Shown one piece after another: positions 44,644 through 55,065 of a stretch of DNA of 64,000 nucleotides. The DNA lies in assembly GCA_037447655.1 (NCBI GenBank), contig JBBHKE010000962.1, positions 1 to 64,000 of the forward strand, in the 5' to 3' direction. Made by a program: the position numbers and the translations under genes. The notes beneath the pieces are model-generated. The model saw only the letters and a program-made list of their open reading frames with translations. It had not been told where the DNA came from and did not search any database. Position 1 is the first letter of the stretch. Every line of letters begins with the position of its first letter. The stretch comes from Zygnema cylindricum (lineage: Eukaryota; Streptophyta; Zygnematophyceae; Zygnematales; Zygnemataceae).

Positions 44644-44710
44644 AGACTCAAGGGAGTCTAAGCTGCACACGGGTGTAGTCAGATTGTCAGATTGCTCTCT
44701 TGGGCAGCAA
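44644..44710 (+). promoter_or_regulatory. R-U5 stem-loop array (Copia-H)
   Basis: AGACTC-AAGG-GAGTCT, CTGCAC-ACGG-GTGTAG and TTGCT-CTCTTGGGC-AGCAA. The first stem seen in the other families is not clear here. Confidence 0.6.
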
Positions 44711-44794
44711 TGATTGTGGCTTGAAGTGGGTTAGTTAAAAACTATCTAAAGGCTTCCTGAATTCAGTAGTCCAATCGAGGACACAGAAATTGCA

Positions 44795-44809
44795 GGTTAT
44801 GGGCCCACC
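44795..44809 (+). other. Copia-H primer site, half-tRNA initiator Met
   Basis: GGTTATGGGCCCACC at the first base after the LTR. Confidence 0.82.
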
Positions 44810-45948
44810 CTCTAGGGTGCCAACCTTCAATGGATCAAGGTTCATCTATTGGGAAGCCATGATGATGAGGGCTTAGTGCGAAAAACGATACTGGGGTATC
44901 GTTAGTGGACAAGTTAAATGTCCACCAACGGGAACTCCACCCGGATTTGGAGGAGTAAGGTTTCCTACAATTGCGACTGCTTCAGCGGAGGAGGCAGATG
45001 ATGGGGACAGCAGTGTGTCCGAAAAGGGGAAAGGGAAGGAGACACCCGTTACTCCTATTGCCACGGCAGCAGGAGCGGCGGCCGTGAATACCGTGGAGAA
45101 CGATACTGAAATGTGGGAAGACGTAAACATGGCTGCCATGAACTTCATTCTAAGGCACCTCACTCAAGCTTTGGCTACCCCTCACCTTCACATTTACAAG
45201 GCCGAGGAGTTTTGGGTGAGTTTGGTGGAGATCTATAGAGCTGGTATTATTAAGGAGCTCCAGTTGGTTGAGCAAAAGCTAGTGAGTTACACTTACAAAG
45301 TAGGAAAGATGTTAGTTTATTGTAATGATCTTTCTTGTTTGTATATGGCGATGGAAAGTGCTGGGTGGATAGGTACAATGAAGATGAAAGTTAAGACTCT
45401 CATTATGAAGTTACCAAATGAGTTTAAAAACATAGTGAATTGAATACAATAAATGAGTGACAGTTCATGAAAGTGGAACACAGTAGTCCAGATGATACTT
45501 GTGCAGGTGAACACAATTGAGATTAGGAGGGGAGGGAAGAGCATCGAAGCTCTAGCTGTAAGAGGAAGGAAGGATCCGAAGAAACCATTGAAAGGAGAGA
45601 GAGATCAACCTAGAGGAGCAAGCCCCCCAAAGGGCCTTTGTCATTTTTGCAAAAAGCTGGGACACTTTATCACAGATTGTGTCAAGCAGTTGGAGCAGAG
45701 GCTCCAAGAGAACCATGGAGGGGGTTCTTTCGGAGGGAAGAAAAAGGCACTTGTGGTTACAAAAGTGACAAGAGAAACCGAGGATGAGTCTTCTGAATAG
45801 GATGGGGTGCTTTTTCTTGACGAGAGACAGGAGGAGAAAGAGATCCCTCGGAGACAGAAGTATGCCCTTAGAGCAATTCGTGAAGCTCCACAAGAAGGAT
45901 GGAATATCGACTCAGGTGCATCCATGCATATTTGTCACAAAAGAATCC
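44795..45948 (+). pseudogene. Copia-H gag and protease start, with stops
   Basis: MGPPSRVPTFNGSRFIYWE, then a stop, then a long readable gag from 45015 (KGKGKETPVTPIA, FILRHLTQALATP). The knuckle is CHFCKKLGHFITDC at about 45640-45680. The protease site reads EGWNIDSGASMHIC near 45900-45935. Stops occur at 44875, 45441 and 45798. Confidence 0.88.
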
Positions 45949-46119
45949 CCTTTTTTAACCCCCATTAAAAGAATAATGAGTGATAATGGGGGAGAAAATA
46001 CCTTTAACCAGTTTAAGGAAGAACTGAGAGATGAGGCAGCTCAGCACAAGAAAACTAAACCATATAACCCGGAACAAAATGGGGTAGTTGAAAGACTGAA
46101 CCGAACACTAGGAGATAGT
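45949..46119 (+). pseudogene. Copia-H integrase fragment
   Basis: Begins abruptly at TPIKRIMSDNGGENTF (second catalytic Asp) and runs through NPEQNGVVERLNRTLGDS (Glu). Compared with Copia-A about 0.75 kb, from the protease body through the zinc module and first Asp, is missing. The LTR of Copia-I follows directly. Confidence 0.85.
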
Positions 46120-46310
46120 TGTAGAAATTAAAGGCTATTTTAGTATTTTCTAGGTTTTGTAAAATGAAGAAAGAAGCAAAGGCAGTTTGCCTCCAACTCC
46201 TCTCTCCATCTCCCACACTTGTCGTAGTGAGTGAAATTTGGAGAGGGAGATAGAGCCATGGCCGCTTATGCTATCTAGACGAGGACAGATATTAGATTCG
46301 TAGATTTACC

Positions 46311-46395
46311 AAAATAGTATTTGACGGACCCGCGATTTGAACCTTGTACCTGTCGTCCGTCAAAGCCGCCGGTAGTTGGTTCCCTTAGCCAATTA
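46311..46395 (-). other. tRNA-like A-box/B-box segment (Copia-I LTR)
   Basis: Minus strand: TAATTGGCTAAGG, then a perfect 10-bp stem (TTTGACGGAC with GTCCGTCAAA) enclosing AGGTTCAAATC, whose TTCAAAT loop fits the tRNA T-loop, then TTTT. The matching stem in Copia-A is TGCCGGC/GCCGGCA, so both sides changed together. Confidence 0.5.
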
Positions 46396-46830
46396 GTTTA
46401 GGATAAAGGTTATACGATATAGGGTTTGATAATTACATAAATATGTACACGTAGGCTATTTCATTTAACGGGATATTTGGACATAGATATAGTTTGTAAT
46501 GTACGGTGTACTGAATATCCAAAACGGATATGGCGCAATTTGTTTCGAAGGCGAAACAAATATCGCGCAAGTATTTATGACGGCTAAGATTGAAATCCGG
46601 TTTAATCTTACGGCCACGAACCATGCCGAAATCGGGGAATAGTTTTTCAGTGGTTTGCAATCAACGTCACATCGAATGAAACGTAACACAACCATATTGG
46701 AATACAACATCTCAGGGGATCACAAGAAGGAATCAAAAAATGACATATGTCGACTTGTTGGTTATATCGTACTATGGCCGTACAGAAAGTACACCGCCAC
46801 CTATACCTTTCTGTATGATAGTATATTATG

Positions 46831-46926
46831 ATTGGTGCCATACTTCACTAGTTGGAGTTTTAGAGAGATAGGACTTAGAAAAATATGATAGATTGCACCC
46901 TCTCTCCCAGGAAGCTTCTATACAAA
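46831..46926 (+). promoter_or_regulatory. Copia-I ATTGG and TATA boxes
   Basis: ATTGG at 46831-46835 and CTATACAAAA at about 46918, 87 bases apart, as in Copia-G and Copia-H. A TACAGAAAGTA hairpin with TACCTTTCTGTA lies upstream. Confidence 0.6.
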
Positions 46927-46955
46927 AGGTAAACTTTGACCCTTCATAACTTACC

Positions 46956-47058
46956 GCTCAGGGGAGCAAATTCAAAGATTCTTTTTGCTATTGACTCAAG
47001 GGAGTCTTGCCTTCACAAAGGTGAAGGTGGTTAGAGTTTTTGTCTGACAAGATGGCAG
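46956..47058 (+). promoter_or_regulatory. R-U5 stem-loop array (Copia-I)
   Basis: GCTC-AGGG-GAGC (46956), GACTC-AAGG-GAGTC (46993), CCTTCAC-AAAG-GTGAAGG (47010) and a weakened fourth stem CTGAC/GGCAG (47044). Confidence 0.7.
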
Positions 47059-47151
47059 TTATTCTTGCTGAAACACAAAAGGGTCATGGCTATCCTAGAG
47101 GCTATATGTGAGCTGCCTACTCTGACGACCTATGGAGGTCTAAAAGTTGCA

Positions 47152-47342
47152 GGTTATGGGCCCACCCTCTAGGGTGCCCATATTTAATGGAGCAGGCTTC
47201 AAATAGTGGGAAAGTATGATGACATGAGCTCTATGTGAAAATCGATTTTGGGGAATAGTTAGTGGACAGGTGAGGCGTCCATCAAGTCTTGGGATACCTC
47301 CAGGGTTTACAAAAGGAGATTCACTAGAGATGCAGATCCATC
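47152..47342 (+). pseudogene. Copia-I gag, first part, with primer site
   Basis: The primer site GGTTATGGGCCCACC occupies 47152-47166 and is itself coding (VMGPPSRVPIFNG). Two stops (47201, 47223) break the frame before a solo LTR interrupts it at 47343. The remainder of gag is at 48525-49466. Confidence 0.85.
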
Positions 47343-48524
47343 TGAAACTCTAAGACCTCCATTGGCCCTCAAAGTATGCAGATCCAAAAGAAGCAAATCT
47401 AGATAGTGCCGAATCCAACTTCATATAAACCCAAATGACTGACCTCTTGACAGTCAAAACCCCAATATAGATTCACCCCTGTGAAATAACACTTTCTGTG
47501 TGCTCAGTTCCACCACAGAATGCAAAGTTAGAATATGAGATTTGGACACATTCACCCACTTTGACTTTCCCTTAGAAATACAGCCACCCTGGCAGACAAA
47601 AACTCTGACCGACTACACCCTTGTGTAGCCTGGACTCTCCTGAGTCCGCAGCAAAAAGAATCACTGTAAATGGTCAAGTAAATTGATAGTTATAGCTGCC
47701 CAAAGTTTGCCATTTATACAGGGTGCTCTCTGGGAGAGGCGACTAGCTACTCAAAAAATTCTAAGTCCTATTCTCACTCTAAGACCATATCTACTGACGT
47801 ACGGCACTAATCACATCACTGTACCGTATAGATAAGTACAGGTGCTGGTGTACTTTTTGTACGACAATCGTACGATATGGCTGAAATGTCAACACATGTC
47901 ATATATCTATTTGTTCCCGTAATCTCAAGTGTCGCCGCAATCCAATGTTGACGTGCCATGTGTCATCTTATGTGGCGATGACCGCAAACCGCCAAAAGTA
48001 CATATCCCGCAATCGCGGCGCCTATCGTGGCTGTCTGATTAAATCCAGCTATATTGCTAGCCGTTGAAAATAGACGCGCGATATTTGTTTCGCGGTCGAA
48101 CCAAATGCGCGGTATCCGTTTCAATTAATAAATCTGTACTCCGTACTATACATAACTGTATCTATGCAATACGTATATATTTCCAGTTAAATGAACTAGT
48201 CTACGTGTAACTATGTAAATAATTATCAAACCCCATACGTCGTAATACCAGCTCTAGTCTAAATGGATAAAGTTACCGGCTAATGTCGAATTGACGAACG
48301 GTAGGTACCAGGATCAATTCTTGGGTCCGTCAAATACCTTTTGGTAAGTATTACTAATTTACCCCCTGTCTTCTCTAGAGAGCTTAGGCAGCCATGGCTC
48401 TAGCTCCCTATCCAGCCTTCAGTGACTACAACAAGTGTGGGGGCTTCGAGAGGGGAGTTAGAGGCAGACTGCCTCTGCCCTTTTTCTATTCATTACAGAC
48501 CTAGAAAATACACAAATATCAACA
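47343..48524 (-). repeat. Solo LTR of a Copia-A relative, inside Copia-I gag
   Basis: TGAAACTCTAAGACC to AATATCAACA, opposite in strand to Copia-I. Flanks CCATC (47338-47342) and TCATC (48525-48529) differ by one base. At 1182 bases it is longer than other family members; the extra length lies in the U5-like end (about 47380-47580). It holds a stem-loop array at 47583-47647 and the tRNA-like segment at 48260-48342. No internal domain remains, as expected after LTR-LTR recombination. Confidence 0.85.
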
Positions 48525-49466
48525 TCATCTTCAACGGGGGATATAAAGGAAGTGGAGATGGTGGACAAAGGAAAGGAGAAGGAGACGGTCACACCAATAG
48601 CAACCAGTTCGGCATTTATGTCACCTATTCCGAGGAACGAGGAGAATGATGATGATACTTGGGACTACAACAATATGGCGGCTAAGCACTTCATCCTCCG
48701 CCATCTTACTCAAGGGCTTGCATCTCCCTATTTGCAGGTAGAGAGGGCATCCGATCTTTGGTGACTCTCATACAGATGTACCTAAGTGGTACGATTCAGC
48801 AACAACAGTTGGGAGTTCAGAAAATTAAGGAGTATGTATACAAAGGGGGGAAGATGTTGGATTTTTGCAATGAGCTTGGTACACTCTTCATGGAGCTAGA
48901 AAATGCGGGAAAAGTTTTTAGTGAAAAAGAACAGGTTAACTGTTTACTGATGAAGTTACCGATGAGTTCGAGAACATAGTCAACTGTGTGCAGGCCTTGC
49001 CAAACTCAAGGTGGATATGGAAGTCAGTGGTAGGGATGATTCTCGTTCAGAAGAATACGATTGAGATCCAAAGGGGAGGAAAGAGTGGGCAAGCTTTGGT
49101 AGTTGGGACCGATTGGATGAACAATGATTCCTTGTATCAGGTTGGAAATTATCAAGGGGAGGGGCAAAATAATCAGATCGAGGAGTCCAGACCAAGGACT
49201 CCTAAGGGATTGTGCCATTTTTGTATGAAACCAGGGCATTATATGGCTGAATGCACAAAGTTAACCGAGCTATGGTTAAAGGAGGGGCAGACCGGTGGAC
49301 CCCCGAGAGGAAAGAAAAAGGCCCTTTTGACACAGGTACATGAATTTGAATCCAAGGACGAGGACGATGAACTCCTATTAGATGAGGAGTTGGAAGCGAA
49401 AAACGAGGTCGAAATTCCACGAAAGCAGAAATGTGCTTTCAGTAGATTGAAAGGTGAAGCAGGCTA
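48525..49466 (+). pseudogene. Copia-I gag, second part
   Basis: Resumes with VDKGKEKETVTPIAT and the gag body FILRHLTQGLASPYLQVERA. A frameshift near 48760 and another near 48980 split it. The knuckle CHFCMKPGHYMAEC lies near 49215-49255, followed by an acidic stretch (KDEDDELLLDEELEA). Confidence 0.9.
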
Positions 49467-50688
49467 GATTGTAGACTCAGATGCATCCATGCACATGTGT
49501 AAAGATAAACACATGTTCACTAAGATAAGAAAGATTCCCACCGTAGAGATAGAGTATGGGGATGGGAGGATAGTCATTACTACTCTTGATGGATCAGTAG
49601 ATCTAAAAGTGTTAGTAGAAAGAAAGACATTGATAAATACATTCTCCAATGTATTGTTTATTCCGAAGCTGAACAAAAACCTCATCTCTACGTCTATGTT
49701 AGATGATAAGGGTTTTGATACTAGCACTAGGAAAGGAGTCTTTACTGCTAGTTTTGAGGAGGAAGTTTATTTTACTGTTGTAAAAGGTAGCCATGAGATG
49801 TTTAGGCTGATTTTAAGCAATGAAAAGAAGAAATTTTATTATGCTGGTGTTCATGATATACTGTTGTGGCATAAGAGGCTTGGGCATGTGAATGTAGATA
49901 AGTTAAGAGAGATGAAAAAGATGGGAGTAGTGGAAGGAATTCAATTCGGTGAGAGTGAGTATATAAGTGATTGTAGTGGATGTGCTCAAGGTAAAGCACA
50001 TAGTTTACCCTTTCCAAAAACTACCACCTATAAGGGAGAAAAGATTCTAAATTTAGTTCACACAGATATTTGGGGGCCAGCCAGAGTGCCATCACCTGAG
50101 GGGAAGAGATTTATGATGACTATCACCGATAACTAGTCCTCGGTATTCCAGGGTGTATTTTTTGAAAAATAAGTCAGAGGCTCAAGAATTTTTTAAACAA
50201 TATAAAGCATGGAGTGAAAAACTCCATGAAACCTCAATCAAGAGAGTACGGAATGATAATGGTGGAGCATATACCTCTAACCTGTTTGAGGATTTTCTGA
50301 GAGAAGATGGAGTGCAACACCAAAAGACAATTCCTAAAAATATTGAGCAGAATGGTGTAGCTGAAAGATTAAATAGAACGCTAAGTGATACTACCAGGAG
50401 TATGCTTTCAGATAACAAGATAGGAAAGAAGTTTTGGACAAAAGCAATGAATTGTGCAAATTATCTCAAGAATAGAGTTTTTACTTCAGCAGTAAAAGGC
50501 CAAACACCCTATGACAAATAGACAGGCCGAAGACCAAATATTTCACACTTAAAGGTTTTCGTTAGTCAAGTGTTCAGTTTAGACACAGATCAGTCAAACT
50601 GGGAGTTAGACCCAAAAGGAAAACTAGGATATCTACTAGGATATGATGAAGATGTAAAAAGATATAGAATATATGATCTCAAAGAAGG
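49467..50688 (+). pseudogene. Copia-I protease and integrase, with stops
   Basis: A Trp stop at 49467 is followed by IVDSDAS, where the protease Gly is replaced by Asp. The integrase zinc module is LWHKRLGHVNVDK with CSGCAQGK. The core has VHTDIWGPA, VRNDNGGAYT and NIEQNGVAERLNRT. A frameshift sits near 50135 and a Trp stop at 50519. The reading frame runs into unrelated Gypsy sequence after 50688. Confidence 0.9.
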
Positions 50689-52275
50689 GGGCAGCAGGGA
50701 GGATTTCCCAGATCCTTCAAAGGGGAAGCGATTTGACCACCGGGATAGTAAAGGTAGATTTGCTCCTATGAACTAGGAGGAAACATTTCCACCACCAGCT
50801 CCCACCTCGACAGAAGGGCCTACCTCCTCAGTCCTAAAGGGCTCACCTCCTGTGGAGCTTTGGCAATCTAAACCCACCGATTCCGAGGTTCTTGATGTAG
50901 ATCGGGGGAGATCCTTTCCCAAGGATCCCACAGATCACCCTTTAGGGGGGCTATGGCAAACCAAACCTACAGATCCCGAGGTTCCAAGGGTAGAGGTGGG
51001 AGATCTAACTGGGGTCTTAAGCAGTGCTCAGGAATTGGTAAAAATGTTGAGATCTCAAAATGGGGCCACGACGGGGGCCGGACCTCTCGAAATAGATTGG
51101 GAGGCTTAAGAGGAAGAAAGAAAGAAAGTATGGGAATATGAACTACGTCTGATAAGGGACGCATGGCTTAGGTCCGGAGGACTTCTTATGGAGCAGATCT
51201 CCACGTCTCGTATACTCAATCCCTACATCTAGGAGCCAACAAAGGAAGTCGCTCAAGTTCACAAAATCCACCCTAAGGAGACTCCATCTCAAAAGTCTCC
51301 AGAACATTCTCTTCAGCGCGGAGAGGGAGGAACAACAGGACCTAATGAAAAGGGTTTGGGTGCAGATTTACATTCTGAGTTCGCTCCTGTCCCTCGGGAG
51401 AATCCTACCTTTGTATCTGTGGAGATCGCCTCCGCCGTGGAGGCTTAGGTGGAATTACGACCAAACGAAAGGGTCCACATCCCTTTCAGACCAGCTACTC
51501 CTCCTTCGCCGTCTCACGGGCAAAATCCTGATCTAACATCCTCTTCTCCTCTGCTCACTTCCTTTCCAGTTCCGGGTCCCGCAGCAGATCCCAAAGACGT
51601 TCCCATAAGAGTACCCTGGTTGACAGTTGAATCACTCGTAACTGTTGTGCGACCAAAAACTTCCATTCCCACTTATTCACCACCTCACCGGCGTTCACCA
51701 TCACCCATTTCTGAACCACTCCCTTCTTCTCTTGCTGAGCGCACGACAAGGGGGCATACCCCATATCCCAAGCACAGTCCTTCGCCATCCGCGTCTTCTT
51801 CGTCATCCAAGGGAACACCTCCAAACCGACCGGATCTTGAAATCCCACCGGAAAAATGAAGTAGGCGATCAAGAAGACCTTCCGCACCTCATGGAACAGA
51901 AGCGTCACTAGGGGGAGACATTTACCCCTCAACCTTCTTGTCAGAACCAGGCACTTCCTCCGTGGGGGGGAGAGTGGCCATTTCACAAGCGGCTACTTCC
52001 AACGGGGAAGTAGGTGATACAGGATCCGAAAACGAACAGCAAGGGGTGATTTCTCCCGCACAGTTTGTCAGTCCCACTAGACCTCACTCACCACAATTCA
52101 CTAATCTCACGGAGGAGGAGAAAGAAATGGGGGACAACCAAATATTTACGGGAGATAATTCCGGAATTGCCTTCTCAGATTTTGAACTGTTGTGGAAATC
52201 TTTCACTCAGTCCGAAATCAACAAATATCGGGAGGGGTTATTCCTGATGACTTCGAGACTACCCTCTTCCCCATG
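50689..52275 (+). pseudogene. Methyltransferase-Gypsy element: N-terminal Pro/Ser-rich region
   Basis: A run of frames with related composition (51449-51859 is rich in Pro and Ser; 50852-51109 contains two copies of an LWQxKPTDxEV motif). It has stops at 50776, 51107 and 51446. It resembles the disordered N-terminal part of some plant Gypsy Gag proteins, but I recognise no domain. It ends close to a gag-like helical region (FSDFELLWKSFTQSEINKY). Confidence 0.6.
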
Positions 52276-54280
52276 ATGGTCAACTATCTCTCAAGGGGTG
52301 CCTTGGCGGATTATAAGGAACGGCAACATCTTTTAATGGCTCCTAACATCAAAATATCTGATCCGACTCTCGATGCAGCAGTTTTACAAGCAGAAGCCGA
52401 TTTGGCTGCAGCAGCAGCCGCTCCTGTTTCTCCCGTCTTTACCGAAAACATGAAGCTTGAGGCCCAAGGTCGAGCCAACGTTAACCAACTGCAAGCTATT
52501 CAGGCACCCCGAGCTGCCACTCGAATGATCGCCAACCCCACTCCTTGCACAACACTCCTCGACGCCTAGAGACTGTTGTATACTGAGAGGAATGAGTCCG
52601 CCATCAAGGAATTCACGGACTTCCACAGCTTAAATAATGAGACGCCTCAGATCCTTTTCAATAGGCTCTCCAGTCTTTGCCAGAAAACGAAGCTGTCAAC
52701 ATGTGATCTTCGAGCCATGGCAACAAAATATTTTATTGCTGTCCGAAATTCATTTGGACCCACAGGACAGGCTGCTCTAGATAACTGGATCGCAGGCCAG
52801 GCAATCCAAGACATTAACCCCTCGGCTAAAGAAATTTCCCTGGCACCCATGAAACTGTACGACCACTTCGTCAACAGTGAGGCTAGGGAAAAGGCGGTCA
52901 CAGGAAAAGCCTGAGCAAATTTCGCCGGGTTTGCCGGCCAAACCGCTTTGAGCAGAGAAGAGCAGGATGAACTCCAAGCTTTGCGGAAGCTTAAGGGCAA
53001 ACAGGCACCTGATAGCGGATCAGAACCTGCCATGGGGGCGAATGAAAGGATGATTTTGTATAATTGTCTGAATTGTCAGGAGAACGGCCACGGGTGGAAA
53101 CGGTGCCCGCAGAAACTAAAACCGGAACTCGCTCTAAAACAGAAGGAATGGGAAAAAGAAAGGGCCGAAAGAACACAGAAGCAAAACGCAAGGAAACAAG
53201 GAGGGGGATCGGAGGACAAAACTCCAGTAACAAAGGATGATTACCGCCCAACTCCCCGGTCTGAAACCTCCAAAATGTCTGAATCCCTGTTGAGACTAAT
53301 CAAACTTCCTAAATTCGATGACGCCAATATTTCTACTGAATTACAGAGCAAATATACTACCGAGGGTTCCAAATGGGAGGCATGCCGTTTTATTGGCCAC
53401 AAGGAAGGGTAGTGTTTCCGAAAGAATGGGGTGCCAAAGGAGATGATGCAATATGCCTTGTTTATCGGTGAAGGGGAAGCCGCCTTGAATTCTCTCCCTC
53501 TTCAGCTCCTTTACCCCTGTGCACGCCGCACAATGGAGGAACCCGAAAGAACACCGGCAAGTCGAGCAACCCGTACCCCGGAAGAGATAATTCAACATCA
53601 AAGCCACTAATTGGCCGCGATGGCTTCAAAATTAGCGGCCTTACGTTTCAATTCTCCCTACCGTTCGGCTGCTTTCACGCCTGCTCAGAAACTCCAACGA
53701 AAAAAACAAGAGCTATGACAAAAGCTAGCGGAGCTTGAACAGGAAGCCACGGCGACTGGAGATGATGACGACATTATGGGATGGGACATGACACCCCGAA
53801 GAGTTAACCATGCCTAGACTTTTCATTCAAGAGCCTGGAATGTGGGGGTGGGGGATAAGCGCAGACAACTCCGTCACACAACATCGGAGCAAAGGAGGGA
53901 CAGACAAGGACTTGCCCGCGAGATCATAACAGAAAGACCATAGGACCATTGTCATTCACTCCTCGGGCGGTATTATTGAACAATGACACCGGCCTCGGAA
54001 TAAAACTTACAAACCCTCCCCCACAAGCTATGAAGAAACTGCCTCCTGGATTCGAAAAATACAAGTCCGACAAACAACAGGAGACAGAGAAAAACGCTAA
54101 AGAGGAGGAGAAGCAGAAAACCCAGGACTGGTTCCAACGGTACATGGCTGAACGTCGGGAGGATGAAACACATGCAACTCCTCCCACGCCAGGCTCGCAT
54201 ACCGAATTCGAGGAAGCAGGGGGGGGGAGCAAGAGGAGCAGAAAACGGAGGAGAATAACCCCATTTCCTCCCCTAAAGAC
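52192..54280 (+). pseudogene. Methyltransferase-Gypsy element: gag with CCHC knuckle
   Basis: 52576-52914 reads ESAIKEFTDFHSLNNETPQ, then LSSLCQKTKLSTCDLRAMA, a helical capsid-like segment. The nucleocapsid knuckle CLNCQENGHGWKRC (C-x2-C-x4-H-x4-C) is at about 53066-53107, followed by a Lys/Glu-rich coiled-coil-like stretch (EWEKERAERTQKQNARKQ). The rest, to 54280, is a linker of charged and low-complexity sequence. Stops at 52567, 52912 and 53410 show decay. Confidence 0.75.
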
Positions 54281-54922
54281 GTGTCTCCTTCCTCCAAACC
54301 AGCTGCTATGTTAGTCCGTCACTTAATGCCCTACGCCCTGACACATGTCAAAACTCTCGCCTCATCACACAATCTATCAGAAGATATCCTTATTCAGGCA
54401 TTGGGAGAGGAAATTCACTTGGGACGGGAGAAGGTAGAGGCGGCAGATCAATCCAGTTCCGTTTTTCTTTCCGCCGAACCCAAGACCCCTATGATGGATA
54501 GGGATTACAAAGCCTTATCGGTGGCTCTCATCCTCAACCGGACCGGAAATTTCAAGCTCAACGGATACGGGGGCTATCAGGATGCCGTGGTCGATACGGG
54601 TGTTCTTCCAAACTAAATAACAACTTCTGCTTTACAGCAGATGCCTAAGGAATCACGGCCAGAAATTTTACCAAGCGATATCTGCCTGAGTACAGTTAGC
54701 AGCGGAAGTCAACCAGTCCATGGAATCATCAAAGCTATGGAAATTGAATTCTCAGATGATGCAGGTCAACGAGTTCGAATCCAGCTCCCCTTTCTAGTGG
54801 TGAAAGGGAAGCAGTTCGAGATTCTGCTGGGGATGGCAACTTGGACCCGACTGAATATGGAGTTCAGTGTGTGGAAGGAGCAATTCACGGTGAGGGACCC
54901 CGAGGAGCCCGAAGGGACCTAG
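54281..54922 (+). pseudogene. Methyltransferase-Gypsy element: aspartic protease
   Basis: YQDAVVDTGVLPN (about 54570-54613) carries the DTG active site, followed by a stop, then ITTSALQQMP. VKGKQFEILLGMATWTRLNM at about 54805-54860 matches the usual domain close (ILGxxWL). The fold would process the polyprotein. It lies directly before the methyltransferase. Confidence 0.8.
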
Positions 54923-55065
54923 GTGGTGGTGCCCTTAGAATTATGGAGCAGGGGAAAGATAAATGCGCTGTGTCCGGCTGTTACCCCGTATATTCCACAT
55001 CCTCTCCGACTGAACTTTTTGCCTGCTCACCAGATATTGCCAACGAAATATAGCAATTCCCTATT

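Larger units (their letters stand above)
43788..44794 (+). repeat. Copia-H 5' LTR
   Basis: TGTTGAAATTATTAG to ACAGAAATTGCA, 1007 bases. The inner end is fixed by the primer site; the outer end is inferred from alignment with the U3 start of the related LTRs. On the minus strand 43991-44052 holds the tRNA-like segment (TAATGGCTACG, then GGTTTGAGTC). Confidence 0.82.
43788..46119 (+). mobile_element. Copia-H retrotransposon, internally deleted and truncated
   Basis: 5' LTR, primer site, gag and protease start are followed by a jump into integrase; then Copia-I begins at 46120. The family is close to A, G and I. No 3' LTR lies in the window. Confidence 0.88.
46120..47151 (+). repeat. Copia-I 5' LTR
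   Basis: TGTAGAAATTAAAGG to TAAAAGTTGCA, 1032 bases, aligned in sense orientation with Copia-A LTRs. Confidence 0.92.
46120..50688 (+). mobile_element. Copia-I retrotransposon, 3' part missing
   Basis: 5' LTR, primer site, gag (split by a solo LTR), protease and most of integrase. Similarity to Copia-A stops at about 50688, within the integrase tail after YRIYDL, where Gypsy-type sequence begins. No reverse transcriptase or 3' LTR is present. It was inserted in, or joined to, Copia-H. Confidence 0.88.

Noticed and set aside
54097-54297. Cys-rich minus-strand frame opposite the methyltransferase-element gag
   Set aside because: It is the antisense shadow of a Glu/Lys/Ser-rich coding segment.
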